Source of the DNA: Candidatus Woesearchaeota archaeon
Lineage (GTDB): Archaea; Nanobdellota; Nanobdellia; Woesearchaeales; SM23-78
Reading direction: 5' to 3'
Assembly: GCA_019322375.1 (NCBI GenBank)
Contig: JAHWIP010000011.1
Location: forward strand, 1 to 45,757
Length of the DNA stretch: 45,757 bases
Part shown: positions 8,246 to 16,899 of the stretch, piece after piece
Layout: every line of letters starts with the position of its first letter
How positions within the stretch are numbered: position 1 is the stretch's first letter
Notes under the pieces: generated by a model
Databases searched by the model: none
The model's input: only the letters and a program-made list of their open reading frames with translations
Told to the model about the DNA's origin: nothing
Position numbers and translations under genes: made by a program

Positions 8246-10399
8246 TCACTCATCATACATCACAAACTCTCCATTTTCTACTGTCTTTATTGCTAAGGGC
8301 TTGATTACTTCTCCATAGCTGTCAAAGCTGGTTGTTCCTGCTATGCCTGGATAATCCTTGGTTTCATACAAGCCTTTTTTTATTCCGTCAGGTGTGAATC
8401 CATATTTATCTCCTGCTAGAACTATTAATTGTAATGCATCATATCCATTGGCTGACATAAAGTCTGGTTCTTTGTTTGTTATTGCCTTGTATTTTCTTCT
8501 AAACTCTTGAATTACTGGGTCATCACTGGTTATATCAACTGCTTCACTGCAAAAAATCATTCCTTCTGCTGTTTCACCAGCAATTTCTAACATGTCATCG
8601 CTTTCTGCTCCTGGAGTTGCATACATCTGAAAATCATAATCTAGTTCATCTGCTTGTTTCAAGAAGTATCCCATCTCTGTTGCATGGGCTGCAAAGAAAA
8701 CATCTTTTACTCCTTTTTGTTTTAATTTTAGTATTAATGTTCTGTAATCTGTTTCTGCTTTGTTAAAGCTTTCTGTAAGAATGATCTCTCCTCCTATGTC
8801 TTCAAAAGTAGGATTAAATGCTTTAACATAAGTTGCTGCATTCTCAGAGTTTGAGTGCAGAACAGCAATCTCTGTAACACCTGCTTTGGTATAAATGTAT
8901 TTAGCAAAGTATTCTGCTAGGAAAGAACCGCTCATCCGGCTCCTAAAAATATAATCACCAGCATATTTTATCTTTTCAGAGCTGGCCAAAGGGGCAAATA
9001 AAAGAATCTTATTTTCTTCAGCAATAGGCGCAACTGCTAGTACAGTATCACTTAAGCCAGGACCAAGGATTATATCAACACCATTGATATTAATTAATTT
9101 CTGAATAGCAGATACAGAATGCTTTGGGTCTCCTTGTCCATCCTCAATAATCAATTCAACTCTTTTACCATCCTTGTTAATATCTTCCAAAGCTAAATCA
9201 ATACCAATCCTAACCTTTTCACCATAGGCAGCTCCTTTGCCAGTAAGAGGAAGGATTACGCCTATCTTTGCTGGTTCTTTATCTTTTACAATAACAATCT
9301 CTCCATTCTTTATCTGTTTGATAACTATTTCTTTAACAGCATCTCCGTTTTTATCAAAAGAAGTTGTTCCTGCAACACCAGGATAATCTTGTACTTTGTA
9401 TAACTCATCTTTTACACATGCTGTGTCTTTAGAATCACATCTTTCAAATATATCTGCTAATATCATTAAGTTGTCATAGCCTTGGGCTGCCCAGACTGGT
9501 GGTTCTTCATTAAACCTTTCAAGGTATTTATTCCAGAACTCAGAATCAGTATTTTCATTATACTCAGCCACTGGGTAAGCTATTCCTTCTGCTAATTCAC
9601 CTAAAGCATCAATTGTTTTTGAGATTTCTATTGTTTTATCAGCGATTACTGGCTTGTCAATCCCAAATTCATTCATTTGCTTGACAAACAAAACAAACTG
9701 GTTCTTGAATGCCACTGGAAAAACTGCGTCTATATCATCTCTTCCTTTCAGCTTTAAGAGTATGGTCTTGAAATCAGTTGCATCTCCTTCAAAACCTTGA
9801 CTAAATACAACTTTTCCTCCTAATGCTTCAATATACTTGGTGAAATAAGTGTTATCAGCCACAAAAGCGCTATTGCTTGAATCATAAACAATTGCATAAT
9901 TCTTGTAACTCTTATAAGCATGTTCAGCAAGCGCTTTCATTTCAATGCTTGTTCTTCCATGATTCCTGAAAATATAATCTCCTGCTTCAGTGATGCTCTC
10001 AGCAGCAGAAGCAGGGCTAAACAAAAGGGTTTTATCCTGCTCAGCAAGAGGCGCAATTGCAAGAGTGCTGACAGAACAAGCAGCACCAATAATATTATGA
10101 ACCCCCCTTCCTCTTAAAGCATGATAAGCAGTAACTGCCTGCTTGGGGTCACAAGCTTCTTCCTCATAAACTAATTCAATCCTTTTTCCATCTTTATTAA
10201 TCTCTTCTAAAGCCAAATCCAAGCCATTCCTTATAGCTTCTCCAAAAGCAGCAGCTTTGCCTGTCAAAGGAAGGATAACACCAACTTTGATAACATCATC
10301 TTCTTTAACAACTTCTCCTGTGGGTGTTGTGCATGCATTAATCAAAAAAACAATTGATATAATCAATACTAATCCTAGCAAAAGCTTTGTTTTATTCAT
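8246..10399 (-). CDS. Tandem-domain (two Peripla_BP_6 modules) substrate-binding lipoprotein
   Basis: A 717-residue extracytoplasmic lipoprotein with two complete binding domains. The signal peptide ends with the lipobox LINAC (Cys 23). Domain 1 covers about residues 34-365 (VGVILPLTGKAAAFGE to the NGEIVIV ending). Domain 2 covers about 374-717 and restarts with IGVILPLTGKGAAYGE. Each ends with the family's YPG[VI]AGTTSFD and NGE blocks, so two full receptors are joined with a very short linker. Domain 1 keeps the cysteine pair of the N lobe, while domain 2 lacks both cysteines. The ATG at 10399 is chosen because GAGGGTGA precedes it; an in-frame start 11 codons upstream is less likely. It overlaps the upstream receptor gene by 8 nt. 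Confidence 0.93.
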   Translation of the reverse strand: MNKTKLLLGLVLIISIVFLINACTTPTGEVVKEDDVIKVGVILPLTGKAAAFGEAIRNGLDLALEEINKDGKRIELVYEEEACDPKQAVTAYHALRGRGVHNIIGAACSVSTLAIAPLAEQDKTLLFSPASAAESITEAGDYIFRNHGRTSIEMKALAEHAYKSYKNYAIVYDSSNSAFVADNTYFTKYIEALGGKVVFSQGFEGDATDFKTILLKLKGRDDIDAVFPVAFKNQFVLFVKQMNEFGIDKPVIADKTIEISKTIDALGELAEGIAYPVAEYNENTDSEFWNKYLERFNEEPPVWAAQGYDNLMILADIFERCDSKDTACVKDELYKVQDYPGVAGTTSFDKNGDAVKEIVIKQIKNGEIVIVKDKEPAKIGVILPLTGKGAAYGEKVRIGIDLALEDINKDGKRVELIIEDGQGDPKHSVSAIQKLININGVDIILGPGLSDTVLAVAPIAEENKILLFAPLASSEKIKYAGDYIFRSRMSGSFLAEYFAKYIYTKAGVTEIAVLHSNSENAATYVKAFNPTFEDIGGEIILTESFNKAETDYRTLILKLKQKGVKDVFFAAHATEMGYFLKQADELDYDFQMYATPGAESDDMLEIAGETAEGMIFCSEAVDITSDDPVIQEFRRKYKAITNKEPDFMSANGYDALQLIVLAGDKYGFTPDGIKKGLYETKDYPGIAGTTSFDSYGEVIKPLAIKTVENGEFVMYDE

Positions 10400-11516
10400 T
10401 ATTTTCACCCTCATATACCACAAACTCCCCATTCCTTATTGTTTTTAGCACTAGTTTCTTCACTGCATCTCCGTTCTCGTCAAAACTGGTTATGCCTGCT
10501 GCTCCTGGATAATTCTTTACTTCATAGATTCTGTTTTTTATGCACTCAGTGTTTTGTCCGCACATGTTCTTTGCAATATCATAAAGGATGTTTAGCACAT
10601 CATATCCTTGAGCACTTAGGAACACAGGCTCTTGATTGTAAGTAGCTAAGTATTCATCCCAGAAAGAAGGATCAGTATCACGATTAAACTCTGGTTCTGC
10701 GTAAATAACTCCTTCTGCATTTAATCCTAGGAGTTCAACAAATTTTGGGTTGCCAGCAGTTGCTTTGTCTGCTATTATTGGCTTGCTTATTCCTAGTTCT
10801 TTTAGCTGCTTCATGATTATCTGAGCATCTTCAATAAAAGTCTCAAGGGAAATAGCATCAAATTCATCAATGCTAGTTTTCAATTTAAGAAGCTCTGTTC
10901 TATAATCAGATTTTCCGCCTTGGATAGGTATCTTAATAACATTTTCTTCTCCTAAGAATTCAGTCATAAACACGCTTGCCTGGTACAAGGCATCATTACC
11001 ACTATCATAAATAACAGCATAAGACTTATACTCGTCTTTAAATGCATCAAGAACAGTTTTTATTTCAAGCTTAACATGAGTATGGTCTCTGAATATATAA
11101 TCTCCTGCCTGAGTTATAGAGGCAGCAGAAGAAGCAGGAGTGAATAAGATTATCTTGTCTTTTTCAGCTATAGGAGCCATTGCTAATGTAGCAGGAGAAC
11201 AAAGGCCACCAATCACCATCTTTACTCCTTTAACATTCACTAAATAATTATATGAAGAAACTGCTTGTTTAGGGTCACACACACTATCCTCGTAGATTAC
11301 TTCTAAATTAGGATCATTAATTTCTTTAATAGCAATATCTATACCATTTCTAACATACCCACCCCAAACAGCTGCTCTACCAGTCAAAGGAAGGATTGCA
11401 CCTATTTTGATAACATCATCTTCTTTAACAACTTCTCCAGTGGGTGTTGTGCAGCTGGTTATGAACAATACAACTAACAAAATTCCTGTTGCAAAGATTA
11501 ATTTGTTTGCTTCCAT
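10392..11516 (-). CDS. Branched-chain amino acid-type substrate-binding lipoprotein, copy 3
   Basis: A 374-residue receptor of the Peripla_BP_6 family. The lipobox is FITSC, followed by TTPTGEVVKEDDVIK, identical in protein to the linker of the tandem-domain receptor immediately downstream, so these two genes are recent relatives. The fold begins IGAILPLTGRAAVWG. It has the N-lobe cysteine pair (YEDSVC and GGLCSPAT) and a second pair near the C-terminus (MCGQNTEC) shared with domain 1 of its neighbour. It overlaps the genes on both sides, so expression is coupled. GGGGGAG precedes its ATG. The ligand is unknown. Confidence 0.94.
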   Translation of the reverse strand: MEANKLIFATGILLVVLFITSCTTPTGEVVKEDDVIKIGAILPLTGRAAVWGGYVRNGIDIAIKEINDPNLEVIYEDSVCDPKQAVSSYNYLVNVKGVKMVIGGLCSPATLAMAPIAEKDKIILFTPASSAASITQAGDYIFRDHTHVKLEIKTVLDAFKDEYKSYAVIYDSGNDALYQASVFMTEFLGEENVIKIPIQGGKSDYRTELLKLKTSIDEFDAISLETFIEDAQIIMKQLKELGISKPIIADKATAGNPKFVELLGLNAEGVIYAEPEFNRDTDPSFWDEYLATYNQEPVFLSAQGYDVLNILYDIAKNMCGQNTECIKNRIYEVKNYPGAAGITSFDENGDAVKKLVLKTIRNGEFVVYEGENNE

Positions 11517-12538
11517 CTTCTCCCCCTTATTATTATTTTTCCGACTTGTAGTAATTCCTCTACTTTTTTTGTTCGGTTAACATATTTCTCTGTTAGTTTA
11601 TTATCCAACAGTCTTTTTAGAGCAGAATATCTTTTTTCAAGAGAAGGACTCTGGGAACTCAGAATTGATATATTTATGTATTCATTAATTGTTTTTCTTA
11701 TATAATTCTCTGAAAAATATTCTTTAACATGGTTAAGAAATCTCTCTGAGAATTTTTCTGAATACAAATCCTTTGAATCCCAATATAGTTTATCTGAAAA
11801 CACATCATTAACCCATTTCTTTTTTTGCTTTATTGTAAAACAAGAGCTCAGGGCTTCTGATTCAAGAAGAGCAACCCCAACAAGAGATGGCTTGAATCTG
11901 AGTTTTGCATTATTAAAAGAAGTAACAACATCTTTTTTACTCAGAATCTTTGAATTCTCCTTATAAAAAGATTCTTTTTCATGAATTGATGAATATTTAA
12001 ACACGTATTCTAAATTCTTTTTTACAAGAGTTCTTTTTTGTTCTTTTGTCAAATATTTCCTGACAACAGGATCACCATAATATGCTTCAAAAAATTGTTT
12101 AAACTTGGATTCATGCACATGCTCTGGATTTTTATAATAATACTCAAGTTTTTTTAATCTTGAATCCAGCGACCTTCTAACAATATCCTTAACCTTGGTC
12201 TTAGGAAGGTTGTTCTGAAAGAAATCATTCTCAAGAATCATGCGAATAACAAATAAAAAATCTGTTCTGGTTCCCCACACCTCAGATTCTAATAGGCCTA
12301 TTTCTTTTTTAACATGCTCTTTAACTTCTTGCTTAGAAAAATATTCAGGGTATTTCTCTATTAAAAACAAAGTGCCTATATAAGGATGTTTTTGCTTCAT
12401 CTCATCAAGAAGCAATTCCTTAATTAATTCCTCTGATTTCTTGTCATCTCCCTGCGATTTCAGCAATAATATTTTTTCATCAAGAGAAAGATTATAATTG
12501 TTTTTCTGCACAATTTTTTCAATTTTTAAGTTGGTCAT
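11498..12538 (-). CDS. Unknown alpha-helical repeat (solenoid-like) protein
   Basis: A 346-residue protein with no signal peptide or membrane segment. I see about seven copies of a loose 35-45 residue unit. Each has a hydrophobic helix followed by a motif like [YF][LF][ST]-K-x-x-[VK] and a basic helix, as in YFSKQEVKEHVKKEI, NLPKTKVKDIVRRSL, YLTKEQKRTLVKKNL, CFTIKQKKKWVNDVF and YFSENYIRKTINEYI. This suggests an alpha-solenoid scaffold, but it is not a HEAT or TPR sequence I can name. The start at 12538 is used because GGAG lies in the end of the upstream gene and the stop precedes the ATG by one base. Earlier in-frame starts would overlap that gene. Confidence 0.75.
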   Translation of the reverse strand: MTNLKIEKIVQKNNYNLSLDEKILLLKSQGDDKKSEELIKELLLDEMKQKHPYIGTLFLIEKYPEYFSKQEVKEHVKKEIGLLESEVWGTRTDFLFVIRMILENDFFQNNLPKTKVKDIVRRSLDSRLKKLEYYYKNPEHVHESKFKQFFEAYYGDPVVRKYLTKEQKRTLVKKNLEYVFKYSSIHEKESFYKENSKILSKKDVVTSFNNAKLRFKPSLVGVALLESEALSSCFTIKQKKKWVNDVFSDKLYWDSKDLYSEKFSERFLNHVKEYFSENYIRKTINEYINISILSSQSPSLEKRYSALKRLLDNKLTEKYVNRTKKVEELLQVGKIIIRGRRWKQTN

Positions 12539-12539
12539 T

Positions 12540-13655
12540 TTATTGCTCTCCATACTCAACCATCTCCCCATCTTTGAACTGCATAGCAACATAGTTTGCT
12601 GTATTAACATCTCCGTACTTGTCAAAGGTTATTTCTCCTGTTAATCCTTGATACTTAACTCTGTACAAAGCATTCTTTATATCCTCAGGATTAGTACCTA
12701 CCTTTCTCATAACACCAGCAAGAATTCTTGTAGCATCATAAGCATTTGGTGTGCACACAGTCACTTCATCACTGCCTGTGTGAGCCTTCATCTTATGCTT
12801 GAACTCTTCATTCTCAGGCGTGAATTGATATGCAAACAAGGCTCCATCAATAGTGCTTCCAAGTTTTTCTTGAACACCAGGATCAGTCCATGTATCTGAA
12901 CCCAGAACAGGAATGTTTATTTCAAGTTCTTTTAACTGCTGAAAACCAATAATTGTTGCTTCTGTATAACCCAAAAAGTATATTAAGTCAGGGTTTAAAT
13001 CCTTTATTTTAATGAGCGGTGCTCTTAAATCCTTGGTTGTTTGTTCATAACCTTGTTCAAGAATTATTTCTCCTCCTAAGCTCTCAAATTCCTGCTGAAA
13101 CCTTTTGTTAAGAGCCACACACCAGTCACTAAGACAGTAAAGAGTAGCAATTTTTCTTGCTCCTAATTCATCATAAGCAAAACCTGCTGCAAACTTTCCT
13201 TGAAAAACATCTGATGGAAAAGTCCTGAAGATGTAATCACCAGCATAAGATACATCAGGGCTTGAAGAACCAGGAGAAATCATAACTGTTTTTCCTTCTG
13301 CTATAGGAGCAGCTGCAATAGTCTCAGAAGAACAAAAACCTCCAATAATAGCCACAACCCCATCAATATTAACTAATTTCTGAGCAGCAGTAACAGCATC
13401 CTTTGCATTGCACCTGCTATCCTCATAAATAACCTCTAACGGTCTTCCATTAATACCACCAGCATTATTTATTTCATTAACAGCAATCTCAACAGCAGCC
13501 CTGGAATTCTGGCCAACACCAGCAGCATCACCAGATAAAGGACCTAAAAAACCTATTTTAACAGGTTTTTCAACAACACTGCCAGTTGTGCAACTAACTA
13601 AGAGAAAGCTTAACAATACAAATAAAATCAAACTAAAAAAATATTTTTTAGTCAT
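12540..13655 (-). CDS. Branched-chain amino acid-type substrate-binding lipoprotein, copy 4
   Basis: A 371-residue Peripla_BP_6 receptor with lipobox LLVSC. It contains IGFLGPLSGDAAGVGQNSRAA, GGINGR, the cysteine pair YEDSRC and GGFCSSET, and an extra closely spaced pair YCLSDWC. Its closest relative in the window is the receptor at 18004-19137: both share RKVGTNPEDIKNALYRVKY near the C-terminus and the same YCLSDWC feature, and the DNA there is also nearly identical. The ATG overlaps the stop of the small upstream gene. It is expected at the cell surface, delivering ligand to the LivHM permease. The ligand is unknown. Confidence 0.94.
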   Translation of the reverse strand: MTKKYFFSLILFVLLSFLLVSCTTGSVVEKPVKIGFLGPLSGDAAGVGQNSRAAVEIAVNEINNAGGINGRPLEVIYEDSRCNAKDAVTAAQKLVNIDGVVAIIGGFCSSETIAAAPIAEGKTVMISPGSSSPDVSYAGDYIFRTFPSDVFQGKFAAGFAYDELGARKIATLYCLSDWCVALNKRFQQEFESLGGEIILEQGYEQTTKDLRAPLIKIKDLNPDLIYFLGYTEATIIGFQQLKELEINIPVLGSDTWTDPGVQEKLGSTIDGALFAYQFTPENEEFKHKMKAHTGSDEVTVCTPNAYDATRILAGVMRKVGTNPEDIKNALYRVKYQGLTGEITFDKYGDVNTANYVAMQFKDGEMVEYGEQ

Positions 13656-13975
13656 CTTCTTTTCTCACTCTCAGTTAATCCTCTTAAACCATGATCATAT
13701 ACCATATCATAATACTTCTCTGCACGATGAGAATCGAACAGTGCTTCCCTTACAATTTTCCCAATATAGTCTTCTGTTTTCTTTCTGAAATAATTTTTCA
13801 AAGGTCGTGGTGCTAATTTACCAATTGATTTGCCAAATAAATAACCTATTTTGTGTGCTTTAACTTGTTTCTCTGAAAGATTTTCTGGTAGTTCTTCAAA
13901 AGAGTCAGCATAAGCCTTGGTAAAAGACAATCTGAAACGCCTTCTTGCTCTTATTACTCTGTCACAAAGAGTCAT
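13652..13975 (-). CDS. Unknown small basic protein
   Basis: A 107-residue, strongly basic, probably helical protein (MTLCDRVIRARRRFRLSFTKAY at the start, KKTEDYIGKIVREALFDSHRAEKYYDMV later). It has no membrane helix, signal peptide or motif that I can name. The ATG follows the AGTGAAGGAGAAAGAAA junction, and the stop overlaps the next receptor gene as ATGA. This coupling is the only hint that it works with the uptake genes. Confidence 0.65.
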   Translation of the reverse strand: MTLCDRVIRARRRFRLSFTKAYADSFEELPENLSEKQVKAHKIGYLFGKSIGKLAPRPLKNYFRKKTEDYIGKIVREALFDSHRAEKYYDMVYDHGLRGLTESEKRR

Positions 13976-13991
13976 TTTCTTTCTCCTTCAC

Positions 13992-14975
13992 TCATTTTTG
14001 ATTAGCTTTCTTTGCCAACCTAAGTATCACTGGTATTTGTTCTTCTAGTTCAGGAAATTCAATTGTCACTTGTTTGGTTTCTTCTTGTTCAGGAAGAGTT
14101 ATTCTAATAGAATCATAGGAAATCTTTTTATCTTTCCATAGTCTGCCTTCCTTTTCTTCATCTTTTTTTTCTAGTTCAACTAATTCTTCTCTTTTCACAG
14201 GGTTCTTGAAATAAAATGTGCCGTCAACAACATGACAGTCACGTAAGCCTCCGCCAATATCAGTCACATCATTCTGGAAAACCATTCTTGTTCCTGTAAC
14301 CTTGTCTGTTGCTTCATACATAGGGTATGCTAATGGCTCTAAATTATTTGAAGGAAGTATTTTTGCTGAAAAGCCAAGTTTCTCAAGAGCCTTTTCTATT
14401 CTGTTCTGCTGGGAAAGATATGACCGTGTAACCTTGTCAGGCAGGTATATTTCATGCACCAATGAGCCAGGCCCTAAAGTTAAATACAGGCTTTTTTCAG
14501 GCACCTCTGCATAATCAAAAAGACTGATAAATGGATGCAAAAGATCATCAACATCCACATTAATATAAGGCCCTTGTTTATCTATAACCTTTGTTTGTCT
14601 TAATACTTCAAGCCTTTCAGGAGAAAATGTAAAAGCAAAATAATTTTCCTTGTCTTTCTTAACAGGATTGGTTTCATACACTTTCATTCGGTTATTAACC
14701 AAATTTAACCTAGGGCTGTTCAAATGAATATTAATACTTTCATAGCTGCCCTTCTCAAAAGAACGACCATACGTCCCTTCTACTGGTCCTTTTATGTAAA
14801 GATAAGTATTGCTGTTTTCATTCATAATCATATCTTCTAAAAAACACTTAATACGATCCCTATGTATCTTGCTCTTAACAAGCTCTGTTCTTTTAATCTC
14901 CCTAACACCTAAAATAGAGTAATCAAAAAGCTTCGCTTTCTTAGCAAGCCTTGAAATATAGTTTTTATCAATCAT
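13992..14975 (-). CDS. Unknown soluble protein
   Basis: A 327-residue protein with no signal peptide or membrane helix. I see long alternating strand-like stretches (STYLYIKGPVEG, SLYLTLGPGSLVHEIYLP), a glycine-rich turn (DIGGGLRDCHVV), an acidic/basic coil (ELEKKDEEKEGRLWKDKK) and a C-terminal strand with ITLPEQEETKQVTIEFPEL. I recognise no family. It may share a distant fold with the paralogues at 6182-7099 and 7472-8233, but I could not align it with confidence. It starts after the conserved AGTGAAGGAG junction. Confidence 0.65.
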   Translation of the reverse strand: MIDKNYISRLAKKAKLFDYSILGVREIKRTELVKSKIHRDRIKCFLEDMIMNENSNTYLYIKGPVEGTYGRSFEKGSYESINIHLNSPRLNLVNNRMKVYETNPVKKDKENYFAFTFSPERLEVLRQTKVIDKQGPYINVDVDDLLHPFISLFDYAEVPEKSLYLTLGPGSLVHEIYLPDKVTRSYLSQQNRIEKALEKLGFSAKILPSNNLEPLAYPMYEATDKVTGTRMVFQNDVTDIGGGLRDCHVVDGTFYFKNPVKREELVELEKKDEEKEGRLWKDKKISYDSIRITLPEQEETKQVTIEFPELEEQIPVILRLAKKANQK

Positions 14976-14998
14976 TTTATTTCTCCTTCACTCACCTT

Positions 14999-16153
14999 CT
15001 ATTCAACAGACACTACCTCTCCGTTAACCATCTCTTTTACTGCTCCTTTTATTCCTAACACTTCTCCGTTTTCATCAAACTTGTATTTGCCAATGGTTCC
15101 TAAGTACCAGTTCATGTCATAGAGATAGTCTCTTATGCAATCAGTGTCTTCGCCACACTCTTCAAGTGCGTTCCTGGTTATGTAGACTGTATCATATCTT
15201 GCTCCTGCCTCCCAGAAGCTGAAAGGCTCTTCATATCTTGCTTTGAACTTTTCCATGAAGGCATCTGCTTTTGGGTTGGATTCATCTAGAAGTGGAGCAT
15301 CAAACACCTTTGCTCCTTCAAGAATATCTCCAACAAATTCTAAGGATTCAGGTGCAAATAACAAGAAATTACCATAGAACTTCACATCCATTTCCAGTTC
15401 TGCTGCTTGCTTTACTATTAAGCCAGGAGCATTACTGCTAGTAGCCACATTAACAAACAAAGCATCTGGGTTTGCTGATTTTATTTTTGTCAGATAAGTT
15501 CTGAAATCTTTTTCTCCAGAAGCATAGAGTTCATCTGCAACAATATCAACATTAAAAGAGGGTAATTGCTCTTTAAGTCCTTTTCTTATTCCTATAGCAT
15601 AATCACTGTTCTCTGTTATTATTGCTATGTTCTTGTTCTCAGCTATATGAGGCAGTAATGGACCAATTAAATCAGGATGAGTATCTGGTATTACTGTTCT
15701 GAAAACATAGTCTCCTGCTTGTGTTATGTCAGGGCTGCTTGAAAAAGCAGAGAAAAGTATTACTTTGTTTGCTTCTGTAATAGGAGCTGCTCCTAAGGTT
15801 TCACTTGAACAGGCACCTCCTAAGATTATTTTAACATTATCAATATTTATTAATTTCTGAGTTACTGTTGCTGCTTCTTTACCATTACACTTACCATCCT
15901 CAAAGATTACTTCTAAAAGTCTTCCATTAATTCCCCCAGCATTATTAATCTCTTCAACAGCAAGCTCAACAGCATGTTTTTCTGTTTGACCAAATGCAGC
16001 TGCGTCACCTGTAAGAGGGCCTATAAAACCTAATTGGATAGGCTCCTTGGCTTTAACCTCTTTTACTACTTGACCTGTCTGTGTGCAACCAACTATTAAT
16101 AAAACAAGCAAAGCAATGCCTGCTAAAAACATTAAATTAGTTTTTTTATTCAT
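14999..16153 (-). CDS. Branched-chain amino acid-type substrate-binding lipoprotein, copy 5
   Basis: A 384-residue Peripla_BP_6 receptor. The lipobox is LIVGC, followed by TQTGQVVKE. The domain starts LGFIGPLTGDAAAFGQTEKHA and has GGINGR and the cysteine pair FEDGKC and GGACSSET. A second pair (ECGEDTDC) lies near residue 335. It resembles the separately located receptor at 27293-28417 in its C-terminal YDTVYI and GTIGKYKFDENGEVLGIK blocks. The ATG is preceded by GGAGGTGA, the strongest ribosome site of the cluster. Its role as a receptor for the shared Liv permease is inferred. Confidence 0.94.
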   Translation of the reverse strand: MNKKTNLMFLAGIALLVLLIVGCTQTGQVVKEVKAKEPIQLGFIGPLTGDAAAFGQTEKHAVELAVEEINNAGGINGRLLEVIFEDGKCNGKEAATVTQKLINIDNVKIILGGACSSETLGAAPITEANKVILFSAFSSSPDITQAGDYVFRTVIPDTHPDLIGPLLPHIAENKNIAIITENSDYAIGIRKGLKEQLPSFNVDIVADELYASGEKDFRTYLTKIKSANPDALFVNVATSSNAPGLIVKQAAELEMDVKFYGNFLLFAPESLEFVGDILEGAKVFDAPLLDESNPKADAFMEKFKARYEEPFSFWEAGARYDTVYITRNALEECGEDTDCIRDYLYDMNWYLGTIGKYKFDENGEVLGIKGAVKEMVNGEVVSVE

Positions 16154-16183
16154 TTTGTTTCACCTCCTCGCTCATCTCTTTGT

Positions 16184-16492
16184 TCATTTTTCATCTATCT
16201 TAACCTGATATTCTTTTAACACTAAAGGTAATCCTTGCTCATCAAGTTTCCAGGTGTATGGCTTGCCTTTGTACTGCAGAATTGTTTCCTTTTTTCCATT
16301 AAAGTCCAAGTCAATGCTTTTTATCTTAATTTCACGTGGCAAGACATAATTGTGCTCTACTTTTTCTTTTGCTGTTTGCGGAATTGTCCTGCCAATACGT
16401 TGATCAATATACATTGTAAAGAGTATTCCTGCAAGAACTCCTCCCACTCCAAAAAGAACTCTCATTAGTTTTTCTTGTTCATCTGTGTACAT
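16184..16492 (-). CDS. Small membrane-anchored protein with DxDxNG-type loop (family member B)
   Basis: A 102-residue protein with one transmembrane helix (LMRVLFGVGGVLAGILFTMYI, residues about 9-29) and an outer domain. The domain contains IDLDFNGKKETILQYKGKPY and then LDEQGLPLVLKEYQVKID. It matches members at 4817-5119 and 16509-16838 in layout: membrane anchor, basic linker with PREIKIK, D-x-D-x-N-G loop with E-T, two strands, and a G-x-P turn. Its position directly upstream of a receptor gene suggests an envelope role. The function is unknown. Confidence 0.75.
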   Translation of the reverse strand: MYTDEQEKLMRVLFGVGGVLAGILFTMYIDQRIGRTIPQTAKEKVEHNYVLPREIKIKSIDLDFNGKKETILQYKGKPYTWKLDEQGLPLVLKEYQVKIDEK

Positions 16493-16508
16493 TTTCTTTC
16501 TCCTTCAC

Positions 16509-16838
16509 TCACTTCTTTGAATAATCAATTTTAATAGTGATTTCTTCTGGTTTTACTTCAAGTTCATAATTCCTAATCACTGGCCTGCCTTGCTCATTCA
16601 GCATTAACATGTACGATTTCCCGTCATATTTAAGAAGAGTTTCCAGCTTTCCATTGTTGTTCAAGTCTTCTTGAATTATCTTTGCTTTGCGGGGTTCAAC
16701 ATGACCTTCTTCAATTCGTTTTTTGGATGTTTCTTTAGAAACACCTACAAAAGCCGCTAATGAAAGATAAGCTATCAGCCCTACCTTAATAGCCCGGTTA
16801 ATCTTTCGACTTCCTTTCTCGAAACTATTTTCGCTCAT
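16509..16838 (-). CDS. Small membrane-anchored protein with DxNxNG-type loop (family member C)
   Basis: A 109-residue protein with a membrane helix near residues 17-33 (VGLIAYLSLAAFVGVS) and an outer domain holding EDLNNNGKLETLLKYDGKSY followed by LNEQGRPVIRNYELEV. It is adjacent and related to the gene at 16184-16492, so the pair arose by tandem duplication, with a third copy about 11 kb away. An A/T-rich TATA-like stretch upstream (about 16880-16895) may give it an extra promoter. The ATG follows a weaker GAAGGGGA site. Confidence 0.75.
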   Translation of the reverse strand: MSENSFEKGSRKINRAIKVGLIAYLSLAAFVGVSKETSKKRIEEGHVEPRKAKIIQEDLNNNGKLETLLKYDGKSYMLMLNEQGRPVIRNYELEVKPEEITIKIDYSKK

Positions 16839-16899
16839 TTTGATTCCCCTTCACACTCCTTTTCGTGTTTTTGCTGTAAAAAATAATTATAAAAAAATT

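Noticed and set aside
5640..16508. The repeated AGTGAAGGAG 10-mers as a CRISPR array
   Set aside because: The copies are separated by whole genes of different length and each sits at a ribosome-site position, so they are junction signals and not repeats with spacers.
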